A stretch of DNA of 64,000 nt. Origin: Lunularia cruciata. Lineage: Eukaryota > Streptophyta > Marchantiopsida > Lunulariales > Lunulariaceae. Below the pieces are notes generated by a model. It worked only from the letters and a program-made list of their open reading frames with translations, did not search any database and had not been told where the DNA came from. Within the stretch, counting starts at the first letter, position 1. Every line of letters starts with the position of its first letter. The stretch lies in the NCBI GenBank assembly GCA_948567375.1, contig OX419762.1, positions 19,398,727-19,462,726 of the forward strand, given 5' to 3'. Positions 11,081-23,073 of this stretch are shown here, one piece after another. A program made the position numbers and the translations under genes.

Positions 11081-12169
11081 GTCACTTTACCTTGGGTTAC
11101 AACCTGAAGACACCATTCATTTCCTTCTGATGTTGTACAGGTGCAATACAACTTCTTCTATACACTTCTTCTTCAAAAATAAGAAAAAAAGCAAAAATGT
11201 GGGTACCACAATACTCCACTTGGAGTATAAATTTTTTGACATCTGAAATTCAGATTCAAGGAGACTTGGAGTACAGATTGAAATGAGCTTGATGACAAAG
11301 CAAGAAGGCTCTAAAGCTCTTTTCCAATGTCACGGGGATTGTATGATCTTGAGAATGCACCGGGCACCTAGCTGCTTGCGCTTGGGCTGCACTATTTGTC
11401 AGTGATGCAGAATTTTCCCTTCTGTTTGACACTTGCTCTACTCTTAGATCTAATGGAAGTAGCCCTTTTGCTGGAGCAACTTGCTTGTGGTTGCTCCTAA
11501 GCTCTTCTTAATGGTTATTTTTGTTGAGCTTCTTGGATTAAATTTGCCGTTCATGTATCACTAGCTAATGTTCTTGATTTGTTAATTTTTGGGCTTAGCA
11601 TTTTCTAGGTCTGGTGGGGTTTATAAAACTGAGTTTGTAAAATATCCACAAATTATACGACCAGACTCAAACCCGAGCAACCAGATCAGTGACTTGATCC
11701 ATTTACATAAATTGGGTTGGGAGCTCCAAATATGTAGTTCTTTTCCTTGACACTATTCACAAATTAAAATGCACACATTCACTCACAAGGAACCTCATAT
11801 TCATCACAATACCAGACCTTGCAATTTATAAACCTCTTAAGGAAAGCCAAACAGCTCTAGACCATATAGTGACCACACCAAAGCTCTCCAACTTTCCAAG
11901 AATGTAAAAGAAAGAAGTGAAACCAACCAAGTTCTAATCCCTATTCCTTACAACTCTTCATCTCCTTGTTTTGCCGCAACTCCCTTCAAGATTTTCTCTA
12001 GGTCTTCACTGTCCAGCAGATTCTCCTTCAAGATTTCTCCCTTCTGGCCTGATGGTTCTCCTCTATTTAACCACCTTCAGCCTCTCCTTTGAAATTTCTC
12101 TTTTGAACCTCTTCAGTCCTAGGCAACCTCCTGTGCTTGAGATTTCTCCTCACTTATGTCCTCCTGCAA
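11081..12169. other. Non-coding interval
   Basis: No domain or structured repeat is visible. The interval becomes increasingly pyrimidine-rich on the plus strand towards 12 kb. Confidence 0.4.
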
Positions 12170-12258
12170 AGCCCTTCGAGAATTCTTTTCTTCCCCTTCT
12201 CTGTCCTGTAAGAATCCAAGCAAAACTCTCCCTCAAAAAAAAATTTCCTTCTTTGTCT

Positions 12259-12414
12259 TGTCATAGTCAAGGCACAACTCACTCTCAAAATTTTCTGCCC
12301 TTCTCTGTCCTGTCACAGTCAAGGCAAAACTCACTCTCAAAATTTTCTGCCCTTCTCCATCTTGTCACAATCAAGGCAATACTCACTCTCAAAATTTTAT
12401 GTCTCTTCTATGGC
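12259..12414 (+). repeat. ~52-bp tandem repeat, 3 units
   Basis: Units begin TGTCA at 12259, 12311 and 12363. Each contains CAAGGCA followed by ACTCACTCTCAAAATTTT. The period is exactly 52 bp with a few substitutions. Confidence 0.85.
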
Positions 12415-13520
12415 CCTGTCCAATCCAGACCTAAACTCTGCTCAGCCATATCAAACCAACTTCATAAACAATTCTCTTCTTCTTACTTCTCTGTCCATGC
12501 AAACTTAATTTAAAAATAATTTTTTTCTCGTCCTCTGCTTTTGCCCAAGCCAAGCCACTTGAAAATTTTTGCCTTCTCTCTCTCTGTCCAGTCTAGACCT
12601 TCCCATCAAGGGTTCCCCTGTCCAGACCTCACTTTGAGACTTCTTCCCGCTTATCACCTCTTGCACACACTTCTTCTCAATGCTTTCTGTCATTTCCCCA
12701 AGAAACCCTTTAGTGGTTCTTCCTGTTCCTCTATTCCCTGACTAGACCTAACTCCAGTCCTTCTCCTTGAAATTTTTCTTGCACCTCCTTCTTCCTATCA
12801 CCAAAGCCACACTCCTCCTTCAAATGTTCTCTAGCCCTCTATGCAGCCAGGCCAGTTTTGAGATTCCTCTCCAACCTTTCTCTTGATGCATTTCTTCTCC
12901 CTTCTTTGTCTTGAAAAACCATTTCAAAATTCCATTGCCTTGCCAAACCCGCATTTGAGATTTCATTGTCCTTGTTAAACCCCAATGCCCTTCAATGAGT
13001 CTCTCTTTCACTCCTCAATGCCCTGTCCTGTCCACCTTCTCTCTCAAAATTCATGTTCTCTTCCTCTGTCCTCAACCCTCCTTCGAAACTTTTCTCTCTC
13101 ACTCTATTTCTGTCCAGACCCTCTTCTCTTGAAAATTCTCCTTTCTCTCTTTTCTATCCAGACCTCTTCTCTCAAAGAGGCTTCTCTTGCCAAAACTCTT
13201 CAGTGCCTTCTTTGAATGATTCTCTCTTTGGTCTTGTCATAGTTCTAGAATCCTTTCACAAAACCCTTTTCTCTTGAAGCCTTCTCTTGACCAAACCCTC
13301 AATTCCTTCTTTGAATGATTCTCCCCTCTCTGGTCCTAAAATTCTAGAAGCCTTTCACAACAACCCCTTTTCTCTTGAGAGGTCTTCTCCTGCAAACCCT
13401 CCTTTCCTTCAATAATTTCTCACATGTCTCTAAGTCCTCTTGTCCAAACCCTCAATGCCTTCTTTGAACCATCTCTCTTTGCCCTATCATAGTCCCAAAT
13501 TCCCTTTTCTCTTGAGAGGT

Positions 13521-13920
13521 CTTCTCCTTCCTCTTCCTGTCAAGCCAACACTCTCACTATTTTTTTCTTTTCAAATCCTTATTCCTTTGCACAGCCAGAC
13601 ATTGTATCTCAAAAATTCCTCTCTCCAGGCCTCTTTCTCTCAAAGGTCTTCTCCTTCCTTTCTTCTTGTCAAGCCAACTCTCACATTTCCTCTTTGAATC
13701 CTTATTTCACTGCACAGCCAAACACTGTCTCTCAAAAATTCCTCTCTCCATGCCTCTTTCTCTCAAAGGTCTTCTCCTTCCTTTCTTCCTGTCAAGCCAA
13801 CTCTCACATTTCCCCTTTGAATCCCTATTCCCCTGCACAGCCAAACACTATCTCCCAAAAATTCCTCTCTCCATGCCTCTTTCTCTCAAACGTCTTCTCC
13901 TTCCTTTCTTCTTGTCAAGC
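13521..13920 (+). repeat. ~123-bp tandem repeat, 3 units plus part
   Basis: CTTCTCCTTC recurs at 13521, 13648, 13771 and 13894 (periods 127, 123, 123). Each unit carries GTCAAGCCAA, CTTTGAATCC, GCACAGCCA and CTCTCTCCATGCCTC in order. The second and third units are nearly identical. Confidence 0.9.
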
Positions 13921-14220
13921 CACTAAGTGCACTTTTCCAAAAAAACCCATTCTTCACTTCTCTTCTTTGATATTCCTCTTCTATCCTTGTTCAGGCCAAA
14001 ACCTCTCTCTCTCTCCAGACAACTTCTCCCTTCACTCAATATTTCTCACTGTTATTATATCAAAAGCCCTTGGAAATTTCATGTCTTGCATCCTTCTAGA
14101 ATGCACTGTCCGACAACTCTCCTTTGGGATTTTTTCCCTTTTTCTACCCTTAGTCTTTCTTGTCATAAATCTCCCTTGTCGTTTCTTCTCCTCTTTACAA
14201 TACCATAAAATTTCCAGGCA

Positions 14221-14332
14221 TATAGTAACATAAAATAAACCTTCGGGCTTACATGAACATAAAAAAAACTTCCTAGCTTATTGTAACATACAAAACTTCC
14301 AACTTCACTATAACATAAAAAAAAAACTCACA
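14221..14332 (+). repeat. ~30-bp imperfect repeat, about 4 units
   Basis: AACATAAAA-type words followed by an ACTTCC/CCTTC block recur about every 30 bp. Unit lengths vary. Confidence 0.6.
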
Positions 14333-14384
14333 CCAAATGTCACTAATGCAACATTTAGATTATTTTCCCGACAACACATACAAA

Positions 14385-14435
14385 AAGCATAGAGAGTTGT
14401 TGTCATATTCTTGTGATTGGATCCTCTCTATGCTT
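14385..14435. repeat. 12-bp perfect inverted repeat
   Basis: AAGCATAGAGAG at 14385-14396 is complementary to CTCTCTATGCTT at 14424-14435, with a 27-nt loop. Its role is unknown. Confidence 0.7.
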
Positions 14436-14898
14436 GTATGCATGTTTGTATGCCCTGTTGGTTGGATTGGTGTGCAGGCATTGCATTTGGTTTTTTTCCT
14501 TCTAGGAGTGTTGTGTATTTCTTCTTGGTAATGTTGGAAGTGATGACCAGCAGACCAGGAGTGTGTGTTGTGATGACAGGTTAGGTTGCCCGTCACTACC
14601 CTTCCTTATAGCAAGAATATTAGTTACAAGAAAGGAGGATTCCAAAGGTTGGGTGAAAAACTGTTCAGTCAAGTAGTTACGGGTTTTACCTCTAGCCTTT
14701 GATTTGTAGTCTCTACAACTAGGCATTTATGTGTTCCCATAGAAAGAAAGGAAAAGTACAATAGTTGGTGAACTCAACGTGAAACTTCTAAGGTGGAGAG
14801 TTAGAAAGGAGGTTGTTGGTGGACGTGGACAAGGGATCAGACAAGAGCACAGGAGATAAGAGGCACCCACATTATAGCTTGATCCGGCCACAGCACAA

Positions 14899-15790
14899 AT
14901 GTTCCAAGCATTTGCATTATATATGCAACAACAACAAATTGTGGAATGCAAGGAGGCATTGGCTACTAAAGCCTTGCAATCGGTTGTGGGGACATTGGAT
15001 CAACTTGATGGGAGGAACATTTCAAAATCCTTGAGGTATTACTCAAGGGAGATGGAGCTCAATAAGGTCCTTGAATGGGAGATGATAGCTACATTTGAGC
15101 TTGCGGTTATCTTGGAGCTCCGTGGACATGTAAGGGAGATTATTTTAGCTCATGGAGATAGTTGGGAGAGATTTTCTCTTCATTTGAAAGAGGAGTACTG
15201 CTTGGAGGATGCGGATGGGGTAACCAAGAAGTCATTCATGGAGTGGGTGAACAAGGCTGCCAAGGGGTTGAGTGCAATAGAGCTATTTTGGGAGTTTGAG
15301 AGACAATATTCACAATTGTCTCGAATGGAGAAGCTCATGCTTGAGAGTGACAAGGTGTAGTTGTTCCTTCAATCAGCAAAAAATGAGCTACAAAGGGAGT
15401 TGGAAGTCTTGCTGTAAGATGGCTCTGAGGATAGTGCATTGACATCTAATTGGAAGAAGGTCTTGGAAGCCGTGAGTATTCTTGCCAAGCAAGAATATCG
15501 TAGGAGAAAAGTGGTGGTAAGATCGGAAGCAATACCACCTGTGGTTGCAAGCTCCAAGGCAACCAATGACACCTAATGTCATAGAATGAATTGTCCCTAA
15601 TCCAGTTGTCACCACTTCCTTACAAAAAGCCACCATCAATGATTTGGTGAAAAGGATGAGGGATATACAAATAAAATTGGCGAGATTGGAGGAAAAAGGA
15701 AGCGGTTCTGAATCCAGAACAGTGACAAAGAAAGGGTATGTATAAAGGTGTATTTGGTGTGGTAGGAATGAACACACCAGCAAGGAGTGT
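14899..15790 (+). pseudogene. Ty3/gypsy (element 2) gag relic
   Basis: The ORF at 14899-15360 is a helical Gag-like domain (FQAFALYMQQQQIVECKE, LRYYSREMELNKVLEWEM, GDSWERFSLHLKEEY). It is interrupted by a stop at 15358 and continues in broken form. A complete zinc knuckle of the form CX2CX4HX4C (CIWCGRNEHTSKEC) lies at 15749-15790, in a different frame from the surrounding ORF, so at least one frameshift precedes it. The knuckle plus the protease and RT downstream identify the element. Confidence 0.75.
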
Positions 15791-16062
15791 GGTGATTTTG
15801 CTGATACTATTCAGCAAGGAATGGTTTTCTGAAAAGATGGGAAATTACATTGAAAGACATGGGAGAAATCCTAAAAACCAATTTTGGGAAAGGGGGAATG
15901 CAAAAGCTATTGGAGGATTTCTTATCACTATGAGCTACTGCATCAGTTTGGGATGCTACCTATGGAGTAGAGGTAGTAGCAATTGGAGAGGAAGCATTTT
16001 TGAAATATGTAGATTTGGGAAACATGTGGAGCAATGCTCTACATACAATGGAGAAGGAGAAC

Positions 16063-16754
16063 TGTGAGCCGGCGTGTCTCTCACTCAAGATGAACCTCTG
16101 ATGGCTATTATGGTAGCACACTATGGACTAAGAAGGTAAGGAACCCCAACTCCATCATACTTCTCCAAGGCTAACACTCCAAGACTCAAGACATTGTTCA
16201 CTAGAGGACTCAATGAGAGAGATATAGTTGCAAATGAAAGGATGATGAGTACCTCCTCACTCCTTGTTTATATACTTGTGAAATAGTTATGTAATAAATT
16301 TACTACTTACTGGAGTAACTCAAGTTACTAGGCTAAAAGTCAAGTAAAGTCAAATAGTAGAAAGGAATATACATTCACATGGGCATATTTCCCTAAGCAT
16401 GTGATCTTATCTTGACCAAACCACTAAGTCAAGGATCCCTTCACATGGGCTATCCTTGGACTATAGAAGAATCCAAAACAAAAAGGCTTGCAGGCCCAAG
16501 AGTTCTCAACTCTTTCTCCAAAGCCAAACACCTAGGAATAATACCAAGTCAACACACTAGAATCCAGAATAGTGGTGCTCATCTTTTCCACTTCCTCTAA
16601 AGTAAGGTCCCCTCTATCTTAGCTGTGACTAACTTTAGCAAATCATGATTAATTTAGAACCATCCTTTATCTCTATATAAATAATATCTCTCAAGTACTT
16701 GTAATACCAAGCTAAATATCACAATACCACACACATGCACAAATGGGTGTTACA
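16063..16754 (-). repeat. Solo gypsy LTR (family A, copy 2)
   Basis: 692 bp from TGTGAGCC to GTGTTACA on the plus strand, colinear with the other family A LTRs but more diverged. It interrupts gypsy element 2 between zinc knuckle and protease. Immediate flanks (AGAAC and TAACA) are not a clean 5-bp duplication. GGAGAACT occurs both at 16056-16063 and at 16768-16775, which may be a displaced duplication or chance. Confidence 0.88.
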
Positions 16755-17037
16755 TAACAGCACAAGAGGAGAACTATTGCATGCAGCTACAGAATTCAGG
16801 AATGCCACCTAGTGGGCTGATCTAGTGGACACCATGTTAGTTCATGCCTACTTGGCAACATGAAGCTCTCATCAAAGAAAAATGAAGGAGAGAAGACATA
16901 TAGTTTGGTGATGAGAGATCAACTCAAAAGCAACAATTGAGGGGAGATAGATTCCATCAAGAAGGTGCTCCCCAATGGCAAGGAGTGGTACTTTCATGGG
17001 AGGAGGTCATGGAGGATACCTTACCTTCTGATTTTTA

Positions 17038-17888
17038 AAAATCAATGAAGGGTAAAGGGAAAGGAGAAGGGTAAACCACTCACTTATAAGCTTCAATATA
17101 ATATTGAAGCGGCAACTGATCTAAAAGGAGTACTAGAAGAGAGAGTACTCAACGCTAAGGCGGAGTTTACTCTTCAGGAGATCCTTGGGATTGACAAGAA
17201 GGAGTTCCATGATGTTATCATAGACACAAACAAGCGCAAGCGGTAATTGACAAGAGAAGTTGCTCTATCAAATGCTCTTGATACTACAAAAGAAGAGGAG
17301 TTAGAGCTAACTCAATGCTGCAACAACCGTTAGGTCAGATTTGTAGAGGATGAGGATGATGATGGTCAGGCCTCTAGTCACTATACTAGAGGGCATTGGA
17401 CTAGCGCTACTATTGAAACCATGGTCAAGATTGGCAACATAACAGATCACGTGGTTGCTCTTATTGATCATGGGTTAAAAATCAACATTGTTTCCATGGA
17501 GTTCTACAAGCATGGAAAATGGCCAATTGATACAAAGTATGGTTGGATGATGAGGGCAGAAAAAAACACCAAGGGAGAACTCTATGGTGCCTGCCTAGAT
17601 GTGAAGGTGAAGGTTGGGGATGTAGTTACCAAACAACAATTTTTTGTTCAAGAGACTACATCATACCCGATAATCCTTGGGCAACCGTACATTATGGCGG
17701 TGAGGATGGAGACCAAAGTCCTTGATGATGGTTATGCTTATGCTCAGATCAGGAGCAAAGATGGTAAGAAAGTGATGCAATTTCTCACTGTACCTACAAA
17801 CCATGAACTCAACCAAGACTACTTGAGGAGTGGTTCTCTACCTAAAGTGACGGTGGAGTTCAGGGATTTTCTCCAAGTACCACTATAG
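17038..17888 (+). pseudogene. Ty3/gypsy (element 2) pre-protease and protease relic
   Basis: It opens with LTYKLQYNIEAATDLKGVL and LQEILGIDKKEFHDVIID, a segment usual before protease in one group of plant gypsy polyproteins. The aspartic protease lies in the 17421-17888 ORF: VVALIDHGLKINIVS contains the active-site Asp but reads D-H-G rather than D-S/T-G, and YPIILGQPYIMAV is the second flap/ILG motif. Stops near 17245 and 17332 break the part before 17400. After 17888 the frame is lost until about 18178. Confidence 0.78.
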
Positions 17889-18177
17889 GGTAAGAATATA
17901 GTGGTATATCAAAGAAGGTGCTCTAGATTCAGAGTGGAAGTACCTTATGTACAGGAATGACGAGTTTTTCTCAAAGTGGGTTTAGTGTGTACACACAACT
18001 TGTCGATTTGCACAAAAAGGTGCAAAAAGTTGTGCAAGAACAAGAAAAAGAACTAAAAAGAGTGGGGTTGATTGATGAGGATGACACCATATCAGGAGTG
18101 TACATGGAGATAGGGTTGTAGGATCCTCTAGGAGAGCTCAAGAGGATGGATCCTGAGCATGAGTGTGAGGATCAAGT

Positions 18178-19200
18178 GTGGAAATACATTCCAGCAAACT
18201 CTATTCAGTGATAGAGTCATTTTTTGGTTCTAAAGCTAGGGTGGAAACCACATATAAGAGTATGGAGAAAAAGGGCAGTCCAAGTGACTCTGATCAGCAT
18301 GTCCAGTTTGCTCAAAAGCAAAAGAGCTTAAGGGATCCAAACCAGATAGGTCACAAGTTCACTAAAGCTACACTCAAGGAGTTGATAGTTGGTTCATCAA
18401 ATTTTCTTCTACCAACAGAGGAGAAAAGGTTTTGGGAGATGTTGGGTCGGCATGGGAAAGCTTTCTCCTTTGAGCTTTCTGAAAATGGGTGTGTAGATCC
18501 AAGTGTGGTGGCTCCAATGATTGTCTTTACGGTCCCACATGCACCTTGGGACTTGCAACCCATTCCGGTACCTAGAGCTTACCTGCCAAAACTTATGGAT
18601 CTCTTGAAGGAGAAATTGATGCAAGGATCCTAGAGCTGTCATTTTCACCCTATTCTAGTCATTGGTTTACAGTGCCTAAGAAGAATGGAGCTTTGAGGTT
18701 CATCCAAGATATGCAGCCCGTGAATCGAGTGACAATTAGAAACACTGAGATAGGGCCAATTGTTGGAGAATTTGATGAAGCTTTTGCAAATAGAGCCATA
18801 TATTCATTGTTGAATCTACACTTTGGTTATGACAAATTCCAACTTGCTGAAGGAAGTAGTGATGTTACCACAATGCAGATGCCATTGGGGTTGATGAGGA
18901 TGTGCATGTTGCCACAAGGAGCAACAAATTCTATTGCGTATATCATGAATGGAATGAATAAAGTTCTTCGGGATTTCATTCTGGTGAAGATAATCCCTTT
19001 TATGAATGGTATTTTGATAAAAGAGCATATAGAAGAAGAGAAGGATGAAGTATTGGATCAAAGGGGGTGCTGTAAGTTTGTAGCTGATCATATTTCAGAT
19101 TGTGATCAGATCCTATCACTACTTGAGGAGGTTCATTTGACCTTGTCGGGTGCTAAATCCTTGATGGAACCAATGGGCATCATTGGGCTCCATCAAGCAC
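18178..19200 (+). pseudogene. Ty3/gypsy (element 2) reverse transcriptase relic, 3'-truncated
   Basis: After a linker (APWDLQPIPVPRAYLPKLMD), a stop and a frame change near 18630, the RT reads WFTVPKKNGALRFIQDMQPV, then TTMQMPLGLMRMCMLPQGA. Then comes FMNGILIKEH at the place of the YxDD box, so the catalytic Asp pair is lost. Similarity continues to LSLLEEVHLTLSGAKS and stops at about 19190, where unrelated sequence begins. RNase H and integrase are absent. The RT group resembles gypsy elements with a VPKKNG/QDMQPVN core. Confidence 0.82.
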
Positions 19201-20267
19201 CTTTCACATTCTTGGATGGGCATCAATGAGCATCTCTTGAATATTGAGCACCAACAAGTGTCATTTTGTGGATTAGTTGGGGGTAGTAGAGGGTTTAGTT
19301 GGGAGCCTTTGAGCCTCTTGGATGCTGATGGGTGTCTCCAAGTGGTTGCTCTATTCAGCTTGGAACATTGAGTGCCTTTTTGGAGTGGCTTTTTGGACCT
19401 TTTGGAGTTTGATAGGATTTTTGTCAATCCTTGTTCTAGCAATCTTTAGCACTTATACAAAAATCTCACATCTCATGCACTAAAGCACAATACACTTATC
19501 AACAATCACTACATAGTGGATTCTAGAATAGTCAAACATCATCTTTAATGATCTTCATACTTCAATTGCATGGAAGTGCCTTACTTGGTGGTATCATATT
19601 TGTTGTCACTAGAGTATGAATTTGGAACAAGATGTTTTCTGTAACATGTAGCAAAAGGCTTGATTTCTTTATGAACTTGAGTTAGAAGTTTGAAATATGG
19701 ACTTATTTCCTCAGGAATTTTCCTCCTCACAAGACACTCATTTTGATTTCATGAGTGTGCTTTGACTCTAGACTCATCTCCTTGAATTGGTGTTTGTTTG
19801 CCCTAGCTGTCCTTTTATCAGCCCATAATTTCTTCTCAATCTCAACTTTCATCTTCTTGGGGTCTAATCCAACATGCTCAGCTTCCATTTTCATCAATAT
19901 TTTCTCTCTTTTCCTCATGTTAGTGGCTTCCAGTTCAGCTAGTTGTAACCTCCCCTATATTCTATATGTTTCCATCAACATGGGGATTTTTGCTAAATCT
20001 TGAGAAAATGACATACTTGTGACATTTTGGATACCTTATCTATGGATGTTCCACCTTTTCTCCTCTTTGGGTCATGTTCTCCTTCTTTGTTGAGGAAAGT
20101 GCCCTCTGACCCATCCCCTATGGAAGATAGTGGAGGTGGTATAAGAAAAGGTGACTCTTGTACAAGTGAAACAAACTTGACTCCTCAAGTGTGCTCGCTC
20201 GGATTACATTCTCCAAGCCCTTTGTCTAAACACTAGCTAAACTTTCCACCCCTTGGGTGTTTAGGAC
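19201..20267 (-). pseudogene. Unrecognised minus-strand ORF relic left of gypsy element 1
   Basis: On the minus strand 20010-19727 reads SFSQDLAKIPMLMETYRI, one stop, then LAELEATNMRKREKILMKME and VGLDPKKMKVEIEKKLWADK. It is a charged helix-rich protein. The style recalls accessory proteins of plant DNA transposons or NAM-associated domains, but the family is not established. The minus-strand relic at 28222-28911, on the other side of gypsy element 1, could be the upstream half of the same locus split by that insertion. The 19201-19700 part holds nothing recognisable. Confidence 0.35.
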
Positions 20268-20959
20268 TGTGAGCCGGCCTGTCTCTCACTCAAGATGAAC
20301 CTCTTATGGCTATTATAGTAGCGCACCATGGACTAAGAAGTCAAGGAACCCGAACTCCATCATACTCCTCCAAGGCTAACACTCCAAGACTCAAGACATT
20401 GATCACTAGAGAACTCAATGAGAGAGATATAGTTGCAAATGAAAGGATGATGAGTACCTCCTCACCCCTTTTTTATATACTTGTGAAATAGTTACATACC
20501 AAAGTTACTAATTACCGTAGTAACTCAAGTTACTAGACTAAAAGTCAAGTAAAGTCAAAAAGTAGAAAGGAATATCCATTCACATGGGCATATTCCCCTA
20601 AGCATGTGGTCTTATCTTGACCCAACCACTAAGTCAAGGATTCCTTCACATGGGCTATCCTTGGACTAAAGAAGAATCCAAAACAAAAAGGCTTGCGGGC
20701 CCAAGAGTTCTCAACTCTTTCCTCAAAGCCAAACACCTAGGAATAATACCAAGTCAACACACTAAAATCCAAAATAGTGGTGCTCATCTTTTCTACTTCC
20801 TCTAAAGTAAGGTCCCATCTATCTTAGCTATGACTAACTTTAGCTAACCATGACTAATATAGAACCATCCTTTATCTCTATATAAATAATATCTCTTAAG
20901 TACTTGTAATACCAAGCTAAATATTACAATACCATACACATGCACAAATGAGTGTTACA
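20268..20959 (-). repeat. 3' LTR of gypsy element 1 (family A, copy 3)
   Basis: Plus-strand ends are TGTGAGCCGG and GTGTTACA, so in coding orientation the LTR runs TGTAACAC to GGCTCACA (TG..CA). It differs from the partner at 27392-28082 at roughly 20 positions by eye, about 3%. A TATA-like TTTATATAGA lies about 85 bp into the LTR in coding orientation, a possible promoter. AGGAC directly outside (20263-20267) matches AGGAC outside the partner (28083-28087). Confidence 0.93.
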
Positions 20960-20972
20960 TTTACCCCGGAAT
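20960..20972 (-). promoter_or_regulatory. Polypurine tract of gypsy element 1
   Basis: In coding orientation the sequence before the 3' LTR is TTCCGGGGTAAA, preceded by TTTGAGGACAAAGTG, a context common at the 3' end of plant gypsy elements. Confidence 0.6.
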
Positions 20973-21006
20973 AAGTTTTCACTTTGTCCTCAAAGTGAAG
21001 GTCTCT

Positions 21007-21862
21007 CTACCTTCTTTGGTACATCTTCAACTTCTCATGGTTAATCCTATCAAAGTGTCTTCCTCCCAACTCCTTGAGATCATAGGTGTAATTCCCCCAC
21101 ACCTTCTCCACTATGAAAGGTCCAAAGCACTTAGGCAAAAACTTCTTTTGCACTCTCTTGAATCGAATGGAATCAAACAACATTACCCAATCACCTTCTT
21201 TGAAAGTCTCCACCTTCTTCTTGTCATAGCTCTCCTTTTGTTTCCTTTGGGCTTGCTCTACTCGAACCATAGCAACTGCTCTTGCCTCTTCCAACTCCAT
21301 GAGTTGATCCTTCCTTGACTTCTCTGCATCACCTCCTTGTGCTTTCTTCAATCTCCTATGAATGCTTTGGAAGGTAGGAAGATCAAAGTGAATAGGTAAG
21401 GTAGACTCAATACCATACACCAATTGAAATGGAGAATATCCGGTGGAATTTTTCATACTTGTCCTATACTCCTACAAAACTGCATGAATCCTCTTGTCCC
21501 AATGATGTTTAGCCCCTTCCATTTCTACATCTTTGGCCAACATCATGCACAAGGTCTGATTGGTTCTCTCTGCCAAGCCACTGGAATTTGGCTTGTAGGA
21601 TGTAGTTACTCTATGGGTGATAGAGAAATGTTGTAGCATGGTTGTAGTAATGCTTCCTGTAAACTCTCCTCCTCTATCAAAAACCAACTTCAAAGGGCAT
21701 CCAAACCTAGTGATAATGTGTTCATAAAGAAATCTACCCACTTCATCTTCATTCTTGTCCCTCAATGGTCTAGCCTCAACCCACTTGGTAAGGTAATCAG
21801 TAACTACCACAATGTACCGATTGTTCCTTGGGGTTCTATTGAGAGGACCTACAAAATCAATT
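21007..21862 (-). pseudogene. Gypsy element 1 integrase core and C-terminus
   Basis: The catalytic core reads VVTDYLTKWVEARPL (first Asp), FDRGGEFTG (second Asp) and SSGLAERTNQTL (Glu), a D,D,E triad. A TAG (former Trp by context) near 21864 separates it from the upstream frame, and another near 21472 splits core from C-terminus. All three pieces are in one frame. The C-terminus (21007-21456) carries the GPF/Y-type module KCFGPFIVEKVWGNYTYDL and ends LKMYQRR without a chromodomain. Confidence 0.9.
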
Positions 21863-21864
21863 CC

Positions 21865-23073
21865 CTACTTCTCAAAAGGTCCTAGCAATGGAATTGATCT
21901 AAGTGGTGGAGTGGATATAGACTTTCTAGCAAAAGCTTGACAAACATGATAAGTTTTGCAATAATCAAGACAATCCTTGAAAATCCCTCTCCAATAGTAA
22001 CTTGCATCTAGAATCTTGAAAGCAATCACCTTTCCTGCAAAGTGTCCTCCACATACTAAACCTTCATGAAACTCCTTTATGAGTAGGATAGACTTTTCCT
22101 TACCCACTGCTCTTCGAAGTAGACCATCTGCTCCTTGGTGAAAAATAATATCCTCCACCATTGTGTAAGGTCTAGATCTTGCTGCAAGGGCCTTCTTCTC
22201 CCTAGCATGCATCCCTTCTGGATAGTTACCTCTTGTCACAAAATCCACAATCTCCTTGTACTCCATTGGAACCTCTTGAGTGACTGAGATTGTCATGAGC
22301 TCCTCATCCGGGAAGGAATCATCCACTGGCTCATCTCCATCATGATCATAGGCTCTTGATAACAAATCAGCATTTGCATGTTTCTTTCCTAGCCTATCCT
22401 CAATGGTGTAGTCATACTTAGAAAAGATTATCATCCACCTTGCTAGTCTCCCTTCAACATTAGGCTTGTTGAAGATGTACTTCAAAGCCTTGTGATCCAT
22501 GACAATGGTGGCTTTCCCTCCAATCAAGTAGTGTCTAAACTTCTTGAGACCAAAGATCACTACCAACCCTTCTCTCTCCGTGATAGAGTAGTTCTTCTCT
22601 ACTGAAACCATCTGCCTACTAGCATAAGCTATTGGATGATCATGCCCATCTTGGTCAAATTGACTAAGAGTGCATCCTATAGCTACATTAGAAGCATTAA
22701 TGTAGAGGATGAAAGGCTTACTCCAATCAAGTTTAGCAAGAATTAGAACTAAAACAAGGGATTGCTTGAGCTCCTCAAAAGCTTTGAGAGCCTCCTTGTC
22801 CTCCAAAATCACCATGTAATCTACACCCTTCTTCATGTAGATGGTCAATGCATAAGCTTTGTTGGAAAATGAGAAGATGAACCTCCTATAGTATCCCACT
22901 ATCCCCAAGAATTGGCGTAACTTTGTCAAGCTTGAAGGGAATGGAAGGTCTGAGATTTTCCTCACCTTCTCAGGATCAACTGCTATTCCATCCTTGGAGA
23001 TGATATGCCCCAAAAGTAGATTCTTCACATCCAAAAATGCACTTCTCTGGGTTGAGTGATGCATTTGCCTCAT
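21865..23073 (-). pseudogene. Gypsy element 1 RT connection, RNase H and integrase zinc finger
   Basis: A 402-codon uninterrupted frame. The RT tail is LLLGHIISKDGIAVDPEKV and LRQFLGIVGYYRRFI. RNase H shows ILYINASNVAIG (first acidic position Asn instead of Asp), EREGLVVIFGLKKFRHYL and VMDHKALKYI. The integrase HHCC finger is HEGLVCGGH followed by CKTYHVCQ, where the first Cys of the final pair is Tyr. A frameshift upstream of about 23040 separates it from the palm. Confidence 0.9.

Larger units (their letters stand above)
12170..14000 (+). repeat. Pyrimidine-rich low-complexity region
   Basis: The plus strand is dominated by C and T, with recurring words such as TCTCAAAATT, CTCTTGAGAGG and GTCTTCTCC. 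Long open frames here (for example 13440-14233) are Ser/Leu/Pro/Phe-rich consequences of the composition, not genes. Two well-defined tandem arrays inside it are listed separately. It could be the long untranslated part of a non-autonomous LTR element, but no LTR pair was found. Confidence 0.7.
14899..19200 (+). mobile_element. Ty3/gypsy element 2, truncated, LTRs not found
   Basis: Gag, zinc knuckle, protease and RT occur in order on the plus strand, interrupted by solo LTR copy 2. Neither LTR of this element, nor its PBS, PPT, RNase H or integrase, was recognised. The 3' end is cut at about 19190. Confidence 0.75.

Noticed and set aside
13440-14233. Overlapping plus-strand ORFs up to 179 codons in the CT-rich tract
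   Set aside because: They follow the 123-bp tandem repeat and consist of Ser/Leu/Pro/Phe low-complexity sequence in two frames at once, so composition explains them.
21007-21456. Chromodomain at the end of gypsy element 1 integrase
   Set aside because: The frame ends shortly after the GPF/Y-like module with no aromatic-cage chromodomain sequence.
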